Assembly (NCBI RefSeq): GCF_002886045.1
Contig: NZ_CP025791.1
Location: 3,797,001-3,861,000, forward strand
Source: Flavivirga eckloniae
GTDB lineage: Bacteria > Bacteroidota > Bacteroidia > Flavobacteriales > Flavobacteriaceae
Reading direction: 5' to 3'
DNA length: 64,000 nucleotides
Both the position numbers and the translations under genes were made by a program. Shown here one piece after another: positions 19,401 through 27,396 of the stretch; the stretch's first letter is position 1; every line of letters starts with the position of its first letter. Under the pieces are notes generated by a model. The model saw nothing but the letters and a program-made list of their open reading frames with translations. It did not search any database and was not told the DNA's origin.

Positions 19401-19538
19401 TTCTACTTATATAGAAATACTCCAGGTACTGTGCCAGATTCAGGAGTTTACAATACATCATTTGGAGCACAAGCTTTCGATTTTTCGCCTGTGCCAGTGA
19501 CGCGATCAGTTGGATTTTCACTTAACCTTAATTTTTAA
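16443..19538 (+). CDS. SusC-like TonB-dependent outer-membrane glycan transporter
   Basis: The 1031-residue protein has the architecture of SusC/RagA transporters: a signal peptide ending VIQAQ, a carboxypeptidase-D-like Ig domain (residues about 25-105, VSGTVTDGNGIPLPGVNV), a TonB-box region followed by the plug (about 110-245, with LQGKVAGVNI, VDLRGTSSL, IDGVP and GSRGANGVVLITTK), and a beta-barrel ending in an aromatic residue (SVGFSLNLNF). It imports oligosaccharides into the periplasm using TonB energy together with the SusD lid encoded 12 bases downstream. Here it should take up N-glycan fragments released at the surface. The pair follows the hydrolases rather than preceding them, which is less common than the reverse order. 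Confidence 0.96.
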   Translation: MCKKLLNFLAFVFLLSSSVIQAQSIRVSGTVTDGNGIPLPGVNVLEKGTNNGTSADFDGGYSISVNGSAVLVFSSIGFVTQEVTVGAQTVINVSLVESVQALDEIVVTALGIKREKKALGYSMQEVSSETVTAAANGNINTALQGKVAGVNITTSGGIGGNARVDLRGTSSLNGNDEILWVIDGVPFSADDTSDPDDLFGGISNGGGLLDINPDDIETVSVLKGGQAAALYGSRGANGVVLITTKSGKKTEGLGISYTGSTVFSEASYFLDLQNEYGQGLNGNYDPTSGAAWGPRFDGVSRPSWTGEQLPYEAASDQLDDFTRTAISMRHALSLSKASEEGNFRVSIAKDKTEGVFENNQIDKLNFDVKAAYDINSWLNVDTKISYIKNKGQQRPEVGNYSYVSFFNRMPANIRTQDLSPGFVIVNGERAEYLYGSSTDLTANPNANNRNPYFIQDQIFNSDTRNRFFGYFASTFKFTDDLKLKLKYGLDTYRYEALDGYRYPDNASDQRPNFNTSEKFYSEENMEFLLSYNKDLSEKINFGLSVGGNKMHRESQLLRSTSGKLASSNDFFLNAGTTLNTNESFSQREIQSVYGYLDVSYNDYLFLTATARNDWSSALPIDNNSYFYPSVGLSALISEMATMPDWISYLKLRGSWAQVGKDTQPYLANPVFSFSTWNFNLLTSGVPQGLVDPNLKPEISTTSEVGLELKLFKSRFGIDITYYNERTKNQIVNTANGQSSGYDLFLTNLGLISNKGLEIIANIVPVKTEDFNMGLTLNFAKNKGVLEEFDKSLDGEDLPYFFFNSNTIPEQVRAEVGRKMGDIYGFAFERDAEGQFVIGADGLPTRSADVVKLGNIQPDFTGSIGIDLNYKNVSLNALLGMQQGGDIYSLTEAGATGSGTAARTTSLGREPFFVPGNLSDGSPNLTIVSPQQYWSRVAGVTESSIYDASFMKLTELALGYSIPRKVLDKLGNGVINRAKFSLVGRNLFYLYRNTPGTVPDSGVYNTSFGAQAFDFSPVPVTRSVGFSLNLNF

Positions 19539-19550
19539 AAGTTAAAAGAC

Positions 19551-21098
19551 ATGAAAAAAAGAATTATATATTTAGGAATTGTACTATTAGCTTTTATAGT
19601 TGGTTGTACAGACGATTTCGAAGATATTAACACGCCTAAAGATGCCGTTTTACAAGTTGAAGCTGGTATCATGTTTAATCCGTTATTGCAAAACCCATTG
19701 CGAAACTATCAGCGTAACATTAATTTATATCCTGATTTGTTTTCACAATATTGGGCGAATACAGTTTCTGGGTTTGAATCACCAAGATATGAATATGTAG
19801 ATGGTTGGATTGGAAATCAATGGAACGAGTTTTATACACAAACGTTACCTGAAGCAAACCAGTTAATAGCTTGGTACGGAGAGGATCCATTACATGCAAA
19901 TGCCATGGCTCAATTAGAGATTTGGATCTGCTCAGAATGGGCACGAATGTTACAAACTTATGGTGATATGCCATACTTTGGAGCAGGTTTAGGAGAAAGT
20001 GTTGCTTACAACTCAGAACAGGAAATCTATTACGATTTATTCGATAGATTAACAACTGCTGTAAATAATATTGATCCAGGAGCAACAGACCAATATGCTT
20101 ACAAGAAACCAGATGGTACAAATTATGACCTGTTATATAGCGGAGACTTAGATAAATGGAAACGATTTGGTAACTCCATGCGTTTACGTTTAGCTATGCG
20201 TTTGGCCAATGTAGATCCTACAAAGGCTCAAACCGAAGCCGCGGCTGCTGTTGCTGATGGTGTTATGACTAGCAATGCCGATGTAGCTCACATTCCATTA
20301 TGGTCTAGCGGTTGGTACGATTACTTACATCAAATGGCATTTGCTTGGAACAACATTAGAGCTTCTAAAACATTGACAGATTTATTATATAATCAATCTA
20401 CTTTAGGTGAAGACCCTAGAGCAAGAAGATGGTTTGCTTACAAAGATGATTCTCCGTTAGTAGGAAATGCTGAAATAGAAGGAGTTGTAAATGGTTACGA
20501 TGTACTTCCTGGAAATTCTAACGATTTTGCAACAATTAATTTAGAAGGTGGTTACGTTGGATTTGTTGGTAACGGTACAGATGTATCTCATTACTTGCCA
20601 TACATGTTCTACTCTGAGGTATTATTTTTAAGAGCAGAAGCAGCATTAAGAGGCTGGGTAGCCGGCGATGCTAATTCATTATACTTAGAAGGTATACAGG
20701 CTTCTATGGACTTTGTAGGAGTAGATCCTGCCAATGCTACAGATTATATTAACGGTTTATCTGCACTTTCAGGTTCTAACGAAGCGCAGTTAAGACAATT
20801 AATCACTCAAAAATACATTGCTAACTTCCCTAATGGGGTTGAAGCTTGGGCAGATTTTAGAAGAACAGATTACCCAGATATCTCATTACCAGTAGATGGT
20901 GTAAGTAGTAATTCATCTGTAGCACCAGATACTTGGGTGAAGCGTATAAGATATTCAGATAATGCACACTTATTTGATGCTTTTTTTATGCCATCATCTC
21001 GAAATACAGTAGAATCGGATAGAATGGATATAAGATTATGGTGGGATACTGCAGATACTAAGACTAAGTCTGGTGGTTTAATGAGTAGCAACTTTTAA
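19551..21098 (+). CDS. SusD/RagB-like surface glycan-binding lipoprotein
   Basis: The 515-residue lipoprotein (lipobox IVGCT, followed by an acidic DDFED run that fits Bacteroidota surface export signals) is the SusD partner of the preceding SusC. It has the SusD/RagB feature of several TPR-like helices interrupted by variable loops. Family-type motifs include a short NTPKDA start, MLQTYGDMPYFG, SGDLDKWKRFGNSMRLRLAMR, YSEVLFLRAEAALRGW and GVEAWADFRRTDYP. It resembles the SusD-like-2 (PF12771) branch more than classical starch SusD. SusD proteins form the hinged lid of the SusC transporter and contact the glycan first. The gap to SusC is 12 bases and to the LamG protein 15 bases, so the three form one transcript. 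Confidence 0.95.
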   Translation: MKKRIIYLGIVLLAFIVGCTDDFEDINTPKDAVLQVEAGIMFNPLLQNPLRNYQRNINLYPDLFSQYWANTVSGFESPRYEYVDGWIGNQWNEFYTQTLPEANQLIAWYGEDPLHANAMAQLEIWICSEWARMLQTYGDMPYFGAGLGESVAYNSEQEIYYDLFDRLTTAVNNIDPGATDQYAYKKPDGTNYDLLYSGDLDKWKRFGNSMRLRLAMRLANVDPTKAQTEAAAAVADGVMTSNADVAHIPLWSSGWYDYLHQMAFAWNNIRASKTLTDLLYNQSTLGEDPRARRWFAYKDDSPLVGNAEIEGVVNGYDVLPGNSNDFATINLEGGYVGFVGNGTDVSHYLPYMFYSEVLFLRAEAALRGWVAGDANSLYLEGIQASMDFVGVDPANATDYINGLSALSGSNEAQLRQLITQKYIANFPNGVEAWADFRRTDYPDISLPVDGVSSNSSVAPDTWVKRIRYSDNAHLFDAFFMPSSRNTVESDRMDIRLWWDTADTKTKSGGLMSSNF

Positions 21099-21113
21099 TC
21101 AAAAAAAATTATT

Positions 21114-22997
21114 ATGAAAATAAATGATATAAAAAATAAAGTAATAGTAGGCATATTGCCATTGCTGTTGATACTTTTTACGGTATCATGTGCTAACGAC
21201 GACGACAATGTATCTCAGTCTTTCGATATAGCTCAATTACAAGCGAGAATTACTGAAGCAGAGGATTTAATTACAACATCTGTAGAAGGCATAAATGCAG
21301 GAGATTATCAACCGGGGTCAAAAGAAGCTTTACAGGATATTGTAAATTGGGTTTACTGGCGTATAGATAATTCTAATTCCCAAGGAAATATAGATGATGC
21401 TATTCTTAAATTAAATGCAGGAATAGATACATTTTTAGCTAGTACAGTATCTGTGGCCATACCTTGGATAAAACAAGAACCTGGAACTTATATAGAGTTA
21501 TCAGATAATGCTAAAGCAGTAACAGCAAATCCATTTACAATTGAAGCAAAGTTTTATATTGTAAACTTACAACAAAGAGGTTATAGTAATAACATGTTTG
21601 CAAATGTAATGGGATTAGGTGGTGCTAACGACCGTGGATTTAATATTCGTTATTTTGGAGATGGTGCAGTTCATATTAATGTATCAAGTCATAACAACGG
21701 ATGGTCTCAAACATCTACTGCACCTGGTGTAGTTGAATCTGGGAAATGGATTCACGTTACTTTTGTAAATAACATTAATAACCATGCACTTTATATTGAT
21801 GGTGTTGAAGTTTTAACAAATGACAACGAATATGCTGCTTCAGATTCTGAGTTCCCATTAACTATAGGTAATACGTTCCCATGGAATGATAGAGTATTAA
21901 ATGCTATGGTTCAAGATTTCAGACTATGGGATAAAACCTTAAGCCCAGAAGAAATCAATCAGTATAAAGATGGTGTTGAAGGAACAGAAAGTAACTTAGT
22001 ATCTTACTTCCCTTTTAACACAGACCTTGGTTCTAACCCTACAGATATGATTGGTAATACTACTGCAAAATTTGTGGGAGATTTCGATTGGAGAGCAAAT
22101 GGTGAGCCACCAGTTATAGTAGTGGACTATGCAGATTTAAGTGCTTCAATAACCAGTTTAACAGATTTTATATCTACAGTTGTAGAAGGTACTCAAGATG
22201 GAGATTTCCCAGTAGGAACCACAACATACTTACAGGGTATAGCAGATGCTGCACAAGACCTTATTGATAATGAAGCAGACCAAAGAGATGTTGATGGCGC
22301 TGTAGAGAGAATTGCTGATGCTTTAGCTTATGCAAACAACAATAAGGTACAGGATACTGATGGTATTATGATCGACCTAGACGATCCTGATGCTATAGGA
22401 TACAATGTAGCGCCTTCATGGCATGCAGAAGGAAATAGTTTCACTATTGAAATTTCGGTTAAATTAAACAGCCTAACAGTTGGAAATAATGGAGATATAG
22501 GTGGAGAGATCCTAAACAATGGTTCTTATTTATTACGTTATTTCGGTGAAAACGATAATGCAAGATCAGAGAACTATGGAAAACTGCGTTTTTACACTAA
22601 TAACGGTGACTGGAATTGGATAGATACTCCTTTTGCTATTCTAGTACCAGGAAACTGGATAAACATAGCTTGTACTTTAGATACCTCTACAGGAACTCAA
22701 AGTATTTATGTTGACGGTGTTTTAATTGTTTCTCAAGTTACAGGTGTTACTAGTAGCAACGCACCATGGGGCGATATGTGGCTAGGTAACGGATGGCTAA
22801 AAATGAATGGTTCTGTTAAAAACGTAAGAATCTGGTCTAGAGTGCTTACCCCAGGAGAAATGGGAGCTGACTTAGTAGGAAATGAAGCTGATTTAGAGAT
22901 GTACTTCCCATTAGATAGAGTTAGTGCTAAAGTTGCACCAGATGCAACTGGTAACTATTCAGGTGAAGTAAGAGGAGCTACTTGGAATAAGAATTAA
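21114..22997 (+). CDS. surface lipoprotein with two helical (FIVAR-like) and two LamG/concanavalin-like domains; likely surface glycan-binding protein
   Basis: The 627-residue lipoprotein (lipobox TVSCA, acidic NDDDN just after the cysteine) consists of a tandem repeat of two units. Each unit has about 75 residues of helical sequence of the FIVAR/DUF4972 type (around residues 40-110 and 340-415, with the pattern ITEAEDLI...GDYQPGSKEALQDI and ITSLTDFI...GDFPVGTTTYLQGI), then about 200 residues of LamG-3/concanavalin A-like jelly roll (NPFTIEAKFYI, HALYIDGVEVL, DFRLWDKTLSPEEI; NSFTIEISVKL, QSIYVDGVLIV, NVRIWSRVLTPGEM). No catalytic motif is seen. Its place right after SusCD is that of surface glycan-binding proteins in other loci, so binding glycan or glycoprotein outside the cell is the likely role. 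The gene ends just before a strong terminator. Confidence 0.82.
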   Translation: MKINDIKNKVIVGILPLLLILFTVSCANDDDNVSQSFDIAQLQARITEAEDLITTSVEGINAGDYQPGSKEALQDIVNWVYWRIDNSNSQGNIDDAILKLNAGIDTFLASTVSVAIPWIKQEPGTYIELSDNAKAVTANPFTIEAKFYIVNLQQRGYSNNMFANVMGLGGANDRGFNIRYFGDGAVHINVSSHNNGWSQTSTAPGVVESGKWIHVTFVNNINNHALYIDGVEVLTNDNEYAASDSEFPLTIGNTFPWNDRVLNAMVQDFRLWDKTLSPEEINQYKDGVEGTESNLVSYFPFNTDLGSNPTDMIGNTTAKFVGDFDWRANGEPPVIVVDYADLSASITSLTDFISTVVEGTQDGDFPVGTTTYLQGIADAAQDLIDNEADQRDVDGAVERIADALAYANNNKVQDTDGIMIDLDDPDAIGYNVAPSWHAEGNSFTIEISVKLNSLTVGNNGDIGGEILNNGSYLLRYFGENDNARSENYGKLRFYTNNGDWNWIDTPFAILVPGNWINIACTLDTSTGTQSIYVDGVLIVSQVTGVTSSNAPWGDMWLGNGWLKMNGSVKNVRIWSRVLTPGEMGADLVGNEADLEMYFPLDRVSAKVAPDATGNYSGEVRGATWNKN

Positions 22998-23038
22998 TTA
23001 GTAAATTAGTTTATATAGTTTCATTTGAGTTTGTTTAT

Positions 23039-23071
23039 AAAGGCAGGTATTTTACCTGCCTTTATTTTTTT
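23039..23071 (+). terminator. Rho-independent terminator of the N-glycan locus
   Basis: An 11-base-pair perfect stem (AAAGGCAGGTA pairing with TACCTGCCTTT) with a three-base loop is followed by a run of T. It lies 42 bases after the LamG-protein stop and closes the operon. Confidence 0.92.
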
Positions 23072-23139
23072 ATTAGTGAAACTCTATTTTGAAAAATTGC
23101 GAAGCAAAGCATTCAAAATAGTAAGTTGAACTAATCCCG

Positions 23140-23280
23140 CTTCCTATGCTGAACTTGTTTCAGTATCTGGCGGGATCTTAGGTCTAATACCTCGAAGCTT
23201 GCTTCGGAATTTATAAAGAATATTTTCAATTGAATGCCTCGTGCGCTTCCACCGAGGATCATTTACTCGCGCACAGACGT
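23140..23280. repeat. cluster of short palindromic intergenic repeats
   Basis: Three palindromes lie here: CTGAACTTGTTTCAG (about 23151-23165), a CGAAGCTTGCTTCG type unit around 23197-23210, and TGCGC...GCGCA arms around 23244-23276. They resemble short repeats dispersed in many Flavobacteria genomes. No ORF runs through the 283 bases between the terminator and nagB. Confidence 0.55.
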
Positions 23281-23354
23281 TATTTGTCGAAATACTTATT
23301 AAAGAAAATTTTTCAGTATTAATTTTATAACTAATTCAAAGTTGATTAATTATT

Positions 23355-25289
23355 ATGGTAGCAAAAGTTGATTTCAAAAATTTAGAAGATATAACTTATA
23401 GAGAAGCCGGTATATTTGAAAATACACGCTATGAGAAAATTCACAATATCGTTTTTGATAATTCAAATCTAGCTTCAAAAATTGTTGCTCAGGAAATTGC
23501 AGATTTAATTAAGGATAAACAATCTAAAAAAGAAAACTGTATACTGGGCTTGGCTACAGGTTCGTCACCTATTCGTGTGTATGAAGAATTAGTTAGATTG
23601 TATAAAGAAGAAGACTTAAGCTTTAAAAATGTTATTACTTTTAACTTGGATGAGTACTATCCAATGGAAAAAGAAAATGAACAGAGCTATCATTTCTTTA
23701 TGCATGATCATTTATTCGACCATATTGACATTCTACCGGAAAATATCCACATTCCTAGAGGCGATATAAAACCCGAAGAGATTTTAGACTTTTGTATCGA
23801 TTATGAAAATAAAATACAAGCCTGTGGCGGATTAGATTTTCAACTGTTAGGTATAGGTAGAACCGGACATATTGGATTTAATGAACCAGGCTCCCACAAC
23901 AACTCCCGTACACGTTTAATAACCCTCGATTACCTAACCCGAACGGATGCTGCATCAGATTTCTTAGGCTTAGAAAAAGTGCCTAAGCGAGCTATTACCA
24001 TGGGGATTGGAACCGTAAAAGAAGCGAAAAGAATCGTATTATTAGCTTGGGGAGATAATAAAGCATCTGTAGTAAAAGAAACTATTGAAGGGAACATTTC
24101 ATCTCAGGTTCCGGCTACATATCTTCAAGATCATAAAAACACCACATTTATATTAGATGAAGGAGCAGCTTCACAGCTTACGCAATACCATACTCCTTGG
24201 CTAGTTGGTCCTTGCGAATGGACAGAAAGTTTAATACGTAGAGCCACAGTTTGGTTATGTGAATTAACATCAAAATCTATATTAAAATTAACCGATAAAG
24301 ACTATAACGATAATGGTATGGAAAGCCTTTTGGCTCAAGAAGGCAGTGCTTACGATTTAAACATTAAAATGTTTAATGTCCTCCAGCATACCATAACAGG
24401 ATGGCCAGGTGGTAAGCCGAATGCAGATGATTCCAATAGACCAGAAAGGGCTACTCCAGAGAAAAAACGGGTTATTATTTTTAGCCCACATCCTGACGAT
24501 GATGTTATTTCTATGGGAGGTACTTTTGATAGGTTAGTCGATCAAGGACATGATGTGCATGTTGCTTTCCAAACCTCTGGAAACATTGCTGTATCAAATC
24601 ATGAAGCCCTTAAGTTTGCAGAAGTTGGTTTGGAAATAAACCCAGAGAATACCATTTTCAAAAAAATTATTGAGCAGGTTAAAGCTAAACCGGAAGAGGA
24701 ATTCAATACGTCAGAATTGTTAAAAGTAAAGGGGTTTATTCGTCAGAAAGAATCATTAGGTGCAGCAAGATATATAGGTATAGACGATGAAAAGGTTCAT
24801 TTTTTAAATTTACCGTTTTACGAAACAGGGAGTGTTAAAAAGAATGCTCTTGGTGAAGAAGATATAAATATTGTAAAAGAATTAATGACTTCCATTGAAC
24901 CGCACCAAATATATGCCGCTGGTGATCTTGCAGATCCTCACGGTACTCATAAGGTAGCGTTGGATAGTATTTTTGCAGCTATCGAACAAATAAAAGAGTT
25001 ACCCTTTATGCAAGATTGCTGGGTATGGCTTTACAGGGGCGCATGGCACGAATGGGGCATCCATGAAATAGACATGGCAATACCTATGAGTCCAGATCAA
25101 GTTTTAAGAAAAAGAAAAGCAATTTTCTTTCACCAATCTCAAAAAGATGGTGTAATGTTTCAAGGAGACGATTCACGCGAATTCTGGGTAAGAGCCGAAG
25201 AACGCAATAAAGAAACAGCTTTAAAATACCGACGTCTAGGTATGGCAGATTATGAAGCCATGGAAGCTTTTAAAAGATATGTTTTTTAG
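23355..25289 (+). CDS. nagB: glucosamine-6-phosphate deaminase (NagB) fused to a LmbE/PIG-L deacetylase-like domain
   Basis: The 644-residue cytoplasmic protein joins two domains. Residues about 30-300 are NagB: LATGSSPIRVYEEL, NLDEYYPM with the proton-transfer Asp, and GIGRTGHIGFNEPG. NagB converts glucosamine-6-phosphate to fructose-6-phosphate and ammonia. The E. coli motif GNDGHIAFNEP has a catalytic Asp where this protein has Thr; the His and Glu of the triad are kept, and I recall this variant as usual in the Bacteroidota fusion type. Residues about 370-640 form a LmbE/PIG-L domain with metal site SPHPDDDV (H379, D381, D382) and HGTHK (H529, H532), a fold of N-acetylglucosamine deacetylases. 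The fusion could deacetylate and deaminate in one polypeptide, though that is inference. It follows the N-glycan locus after a terminator and would take the GlcNAc released from the glycan core. Confidence 0.9.
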   Translation: MVAKVDFKNLEDITYREAGIFENTRYEKIHNIVFDNSNLASKIVAQEIADLIKDKQSKKENCILGLATGSSPIRVYEELVRLYKEEDLSFKNVITFNLDEYYPMEKENEQSYHFFMHDHLFDHIDILPENIHIPRGDIKPEEILDFCIDYENKIQACGGLDFQLLGIGRTGHIGFNEPGSHNNSRTRLITLDYLTRTDAASDFLGLEKVPKRAITMGIGTVKEAKRIVLLAWGDNKASVVKETIEGNISSQVPATYLQDHKNTTFILDEGAASQLTQYHTPWLVGPCEWTESLIRRATVWLCELTSKSILKLTDKDYNDNGMESLLAQEGSAYDLNIKMFNVLQHTITGWPGGKPNADDSNRPERATPEKKRVIIFSPHPDDDVISMGGTFDRLVDQGHDVHVAFQTSGNIAVSNHEALKFAEVGLEINPENTIFKKIIEQVKAKPEEEFNTSELLKVKGFIRQKESLGAARYIGIDDEKVHFLNLPFYETGSVKKNALGEEDINIVKELMTSIEPHQIYAAGDLADPHGTHKVALDSIFAAIEQIKELPFMQDCWVWLYRGAWHEWGIHEIDMAIPMSPDQVLRKRKAIFFHQSQKDGVMFQGDDSREFWVRAEERNKETALKYRRLGMADYEAMEAFKRYVF

Positions 25290-25311
25290 TAAGTTTAAGT
25301 TGTAACTTTAT

Positions 25312-25350
25312 AAAGCCATATTTTTAGTAATAAAATGTGGCTTTTGTATT
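25312..25350 (+). terminator. probable terminator after nagB
   Basis: AAAGCCATATTTT pairs with AAAATGTGGCTTTT (one G-U pair) around an A/T-rich loop and ends in TTTTG. It starts 23 bases after the nagB stop. Confidence 0.65.
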
Positions 25351-25501
25351 TCATGTTAATATTTATTAAAACTTAGCATAGCAAAGTTGGTAGCTTCATA
25401 ATAATCTTAAATTTTAATGGGTCTCGACTGCACTCCTGAGGATATGTAAGAAGCTTGGTTGTTAGTGTAATAAAAGCAGATTGCGACGAATCTAAGTTAT
25501 T

Positions 25502-25813
25502 CTAAGTTACATGTAAGTGTGTTTCATATGCATAAAAGTCATCAAAAATAACATTGTCAGACTTTTTGGATTCTTGATATAAACTCAAAAAATGTTCTGT
25601 TTGTTCTAAAGTATCCCATTCCATTTTTTCATTATATGGAGATATAAATTCAACTTCAACTGTATTCAAAGATTGGTTATTAAGTTCAATTAATAATTTA
25701 ATCAGAGCTTCCCTTACATCAGTTGCTTTTAAAAAGGCATAAACAAACCCTCCTGCAAGACCTTTGTCTTTATGTTTATATTCTATATTCGACCAATAAA
25801 CTTTATTATTCAT
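25502..25813 (-). CDS. hypothetical small protein, possible immunity gene
   Basis: The 103-residue product begins MNNKVYWSNIEYKH and has no signal peptide or membrane segment, so it is probably cytoplasmic. It is acidic with two predicted helices (VREALIKLLIELNN and EQTEHFLSLYQES) among beta-prone stretches, the size and look of immunity or small regulatory proteins. I do not recognise a family. It is the outermost gene of a minus-strand array of small genes lying downstream of the Rhs protein, where immunity genes tend to collect, and this context is the only reason for that suggestion. Intergenic DNA on both sides carries fragments of CAGCACAGTCGA-type repeats. Confidence 0.55.
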   Translation of the reverse strand: MNNKVYWSNIEYKHKDKGLAGGFVYAFLKATDVREALIKLLIELNNQSLNTVEVEFISPYNEKMEWDTLEQTEHFLSLYQESKKSDNVIFDDFYAYETHLHVT

Positions 25814-26349
25814 TTGATTTAATTTGTTTTGAGTCTACGCAATAATGCACATCAATTTTTTCTTAATTATTGTGATCGGTGGTTTGTAACGAATGTCTTA
25901 AGTTGTAATTATTATTGTGCCCAGCACAGTCGAGTACTAGTGAGATTTTATAAGCATAAATAAACCTTTTCAATTTAGAATGTAAAGGTTATTTGTTATA
26001 GGTGTTTTGTTCATGAGCTACCAACACTAGTTTTAAAAACTTGCTAGAGGAAATATATGAATGATCACTAGGTTGCATAATTTAGGGTGTTATAGTTTAA
26101 AAACAGAAAAAGTGTTTGTAAGTTTCTTTTTTAAGCTTAAAAAAGTAGATGTAAAACTATAGTATTCTTGCGAGAAAGAGTGGAGGATTTAGCATTAAAA
26201 TAGTAAGGAAAAACCTTATAATTTTAAGGTAATACTTTGACTTTTAATAAATTTTATTATTTAGCCATTGCTAAAAGTGAGTTTTTTCCTTAATTTGTTG
26301 TGATTCTAAGAAACAACTATTAAAAATCGATTTATTGGTTTTATAAGTT
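25814..26349. other. gene-free stretch
   Basis: No convincing ORF is present in this 536-base A/T-rich stretch. It contains a fragment GCCCAGCACAGTCGAGTACTAG near 25919 that resembles the repeats dispersed in this region, and the arms AAGGAAAAACCTTATAATTTTAAGGT near 26203-26230, which resemble the hairpin upstream of the Rrf2 gene at 38052. Otherwise I see nothing. Confidence 0.5.
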
Positions 26350-26558
26350 GAATAATTTCTGTGCATAAAAGGGTTTCTATTGCTTCAATTACTTTTTTAG
26401 CTGTATGTTTTTTAAAATCCCGCAATAATTCCATAGGCGTTCATCACTTGACCTAAACAATAAATGTGTATGGCTCGGCATAAAGTAATAGGCATATAGT
26501 TTCATGCCTTTTTCATTTCTACAATATGTCACACTTTCTATTAATACATCACAGTCCT
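26350..26558 (-). pseudogene. decayed REP-associated tyrosine transposase (RAYT) fragment
   Basis: Reading the minus strand gives the middle of a Y1/HUH transposase: KGMKLYAYYFMPSHTHLLFRSS, with the intact HUH motif HTH. After SSDER the frame shifts by one base, and the next frame continues as PMELLRDFKKHTAKKVIEAIE, matching the second RAYT in this window (PSELLRDFKRHTSKKAIEAIE). Both ends are missing. The 5' (upper-coordinate) end runs into the 3' end of the neighbouring membrane-protein gene. This is a dead remnant, useful because it shows what the intact HUH motif should look like in the second copy. Confidence 0.75.
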
Positions 26559-26936
26559 TATTTTTAATTTATATATACTATATATTAAAGTAATAATGGC
26601 TACTATATATATTAAATTTAAATGATGTACAAAACTACCAGAAGTAATTATTACAAAAGGACCATATGTAAAATAATAAATGATCATTACAACAGAAATT
26701 CCAATTGAAAAATATAATAGTTTATTACTTTCTTTTTTAAGAACTTTAAAGAGAATAAAAATATAAAGCAAACAAATTCCCCATTTAAAAAAACTCTCAA
26801 TATCAGTTTCGCTATGATAGCCAGCTATCAAACTTTCATCTACCCCAAACCTGTTTAATACATAGTCTATGGTGTCTACTATTAAATATATGGTATTCAT
26901 TATAATCAAAACTAGCTCTACTTTATTTTTTTTCAT
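26541..26936 (-). CDS. hypothetical multi-pass membrane protein
   Basis: The 131-residue product has about four hydrophobic segments (VELVLIIMNTIYLIVDTI near the start, FKWGICLLYIFILFKVL, LLYFSIGISVVMIIYYFTY and LIYIVAIITLIYSIYKL), so it is an inner-membrane protein. No family is recognised. The last residues (RTVMY) and the stop codon are read from DNA that in another frame belongs to a RAYT fragment, so the original C-terminus was probably replaced when the element inserted. Small membrane proteins in Rhs-linked arrays are sometimes immunity proteins against membrane-acting toxins. Here that is only a suggestion from position. Confidence 0.55.
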   Translation of the reverse strand: MKKNKVELVLIIMNTIYLIVDTIDYVLNRFGVDESLIAGYHSETDIESFFKWGICLLYIFILFKVLKKESNKLLYFSIGISVVMIIYYFTYGPFVIITSGSFVHHLNLIYIVAIITLIYSIYKLKIRTVMY

Positions 26937-26960
26937 TTTTTCATGTAGATTTTTTATATA

Positions 26961-27360
26961 CCTCAGCTAGCGCTTGTTTGTAACGAGTGCCGTACTAGTA
27001 TTTATAGTTCGGTTTAATCGCAATTATTTCTAATATTTTGCTCCGCTGAGATATAGTATGTTGTTCAATAAACCTAAATTTTTTCATTAATAAAAAAGGT
27101 ATGTGGATTTAAGTCGCAGTCGAACACTAGAATGGAGTAAACATTATTTTAATGTTAAATTTATTTATTGTAGTGAAAATAAACCAGTCAGTTCTTTAAT
27201 TATTAGCACCAACTAATTTAGATCGTTACTCCTTAACCCAACCAACTCCACTGTATTTTCTACTCATACATCTAAAATACAAAAAGCTATGACATAAAAT
27301 CATAGCTTTTGTTTATTTGCATACCATGACAGCACTAGTAAATACTAGCGCTAGCAGGGG
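26961..27360. repeat. REP-bounded repeat unit, copy 1 (MITE-like, RAYT-related)
   Basis: Bases 26961-27291 match 27968-28298 with a single difference noticed (27178, G against A). The unit starts with a CTAGCGCTTGTTTGTAACGA palindrome segment. It ends with a hairpin (AAAAGCTATGA...TCATAGCTTTT, 27281-27311), then CACTAGTAAATACTAGCGCT plus AGCAGGGG at 27333-27360. Beside the hairpin, the minus strand keeps the first codons of a RAYT (MSRKY) followed quickly by a stop. The unit thus shares its end structure with the RAYT element at 28990-29786 but lacks the transposase, as a non-autonomous derivative would. No gene of its own. Confidence 0.7.
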
Positions 27361-27396
27361 GTTTTTACTTATCTTTTCACGAACTACAAGCCCACA

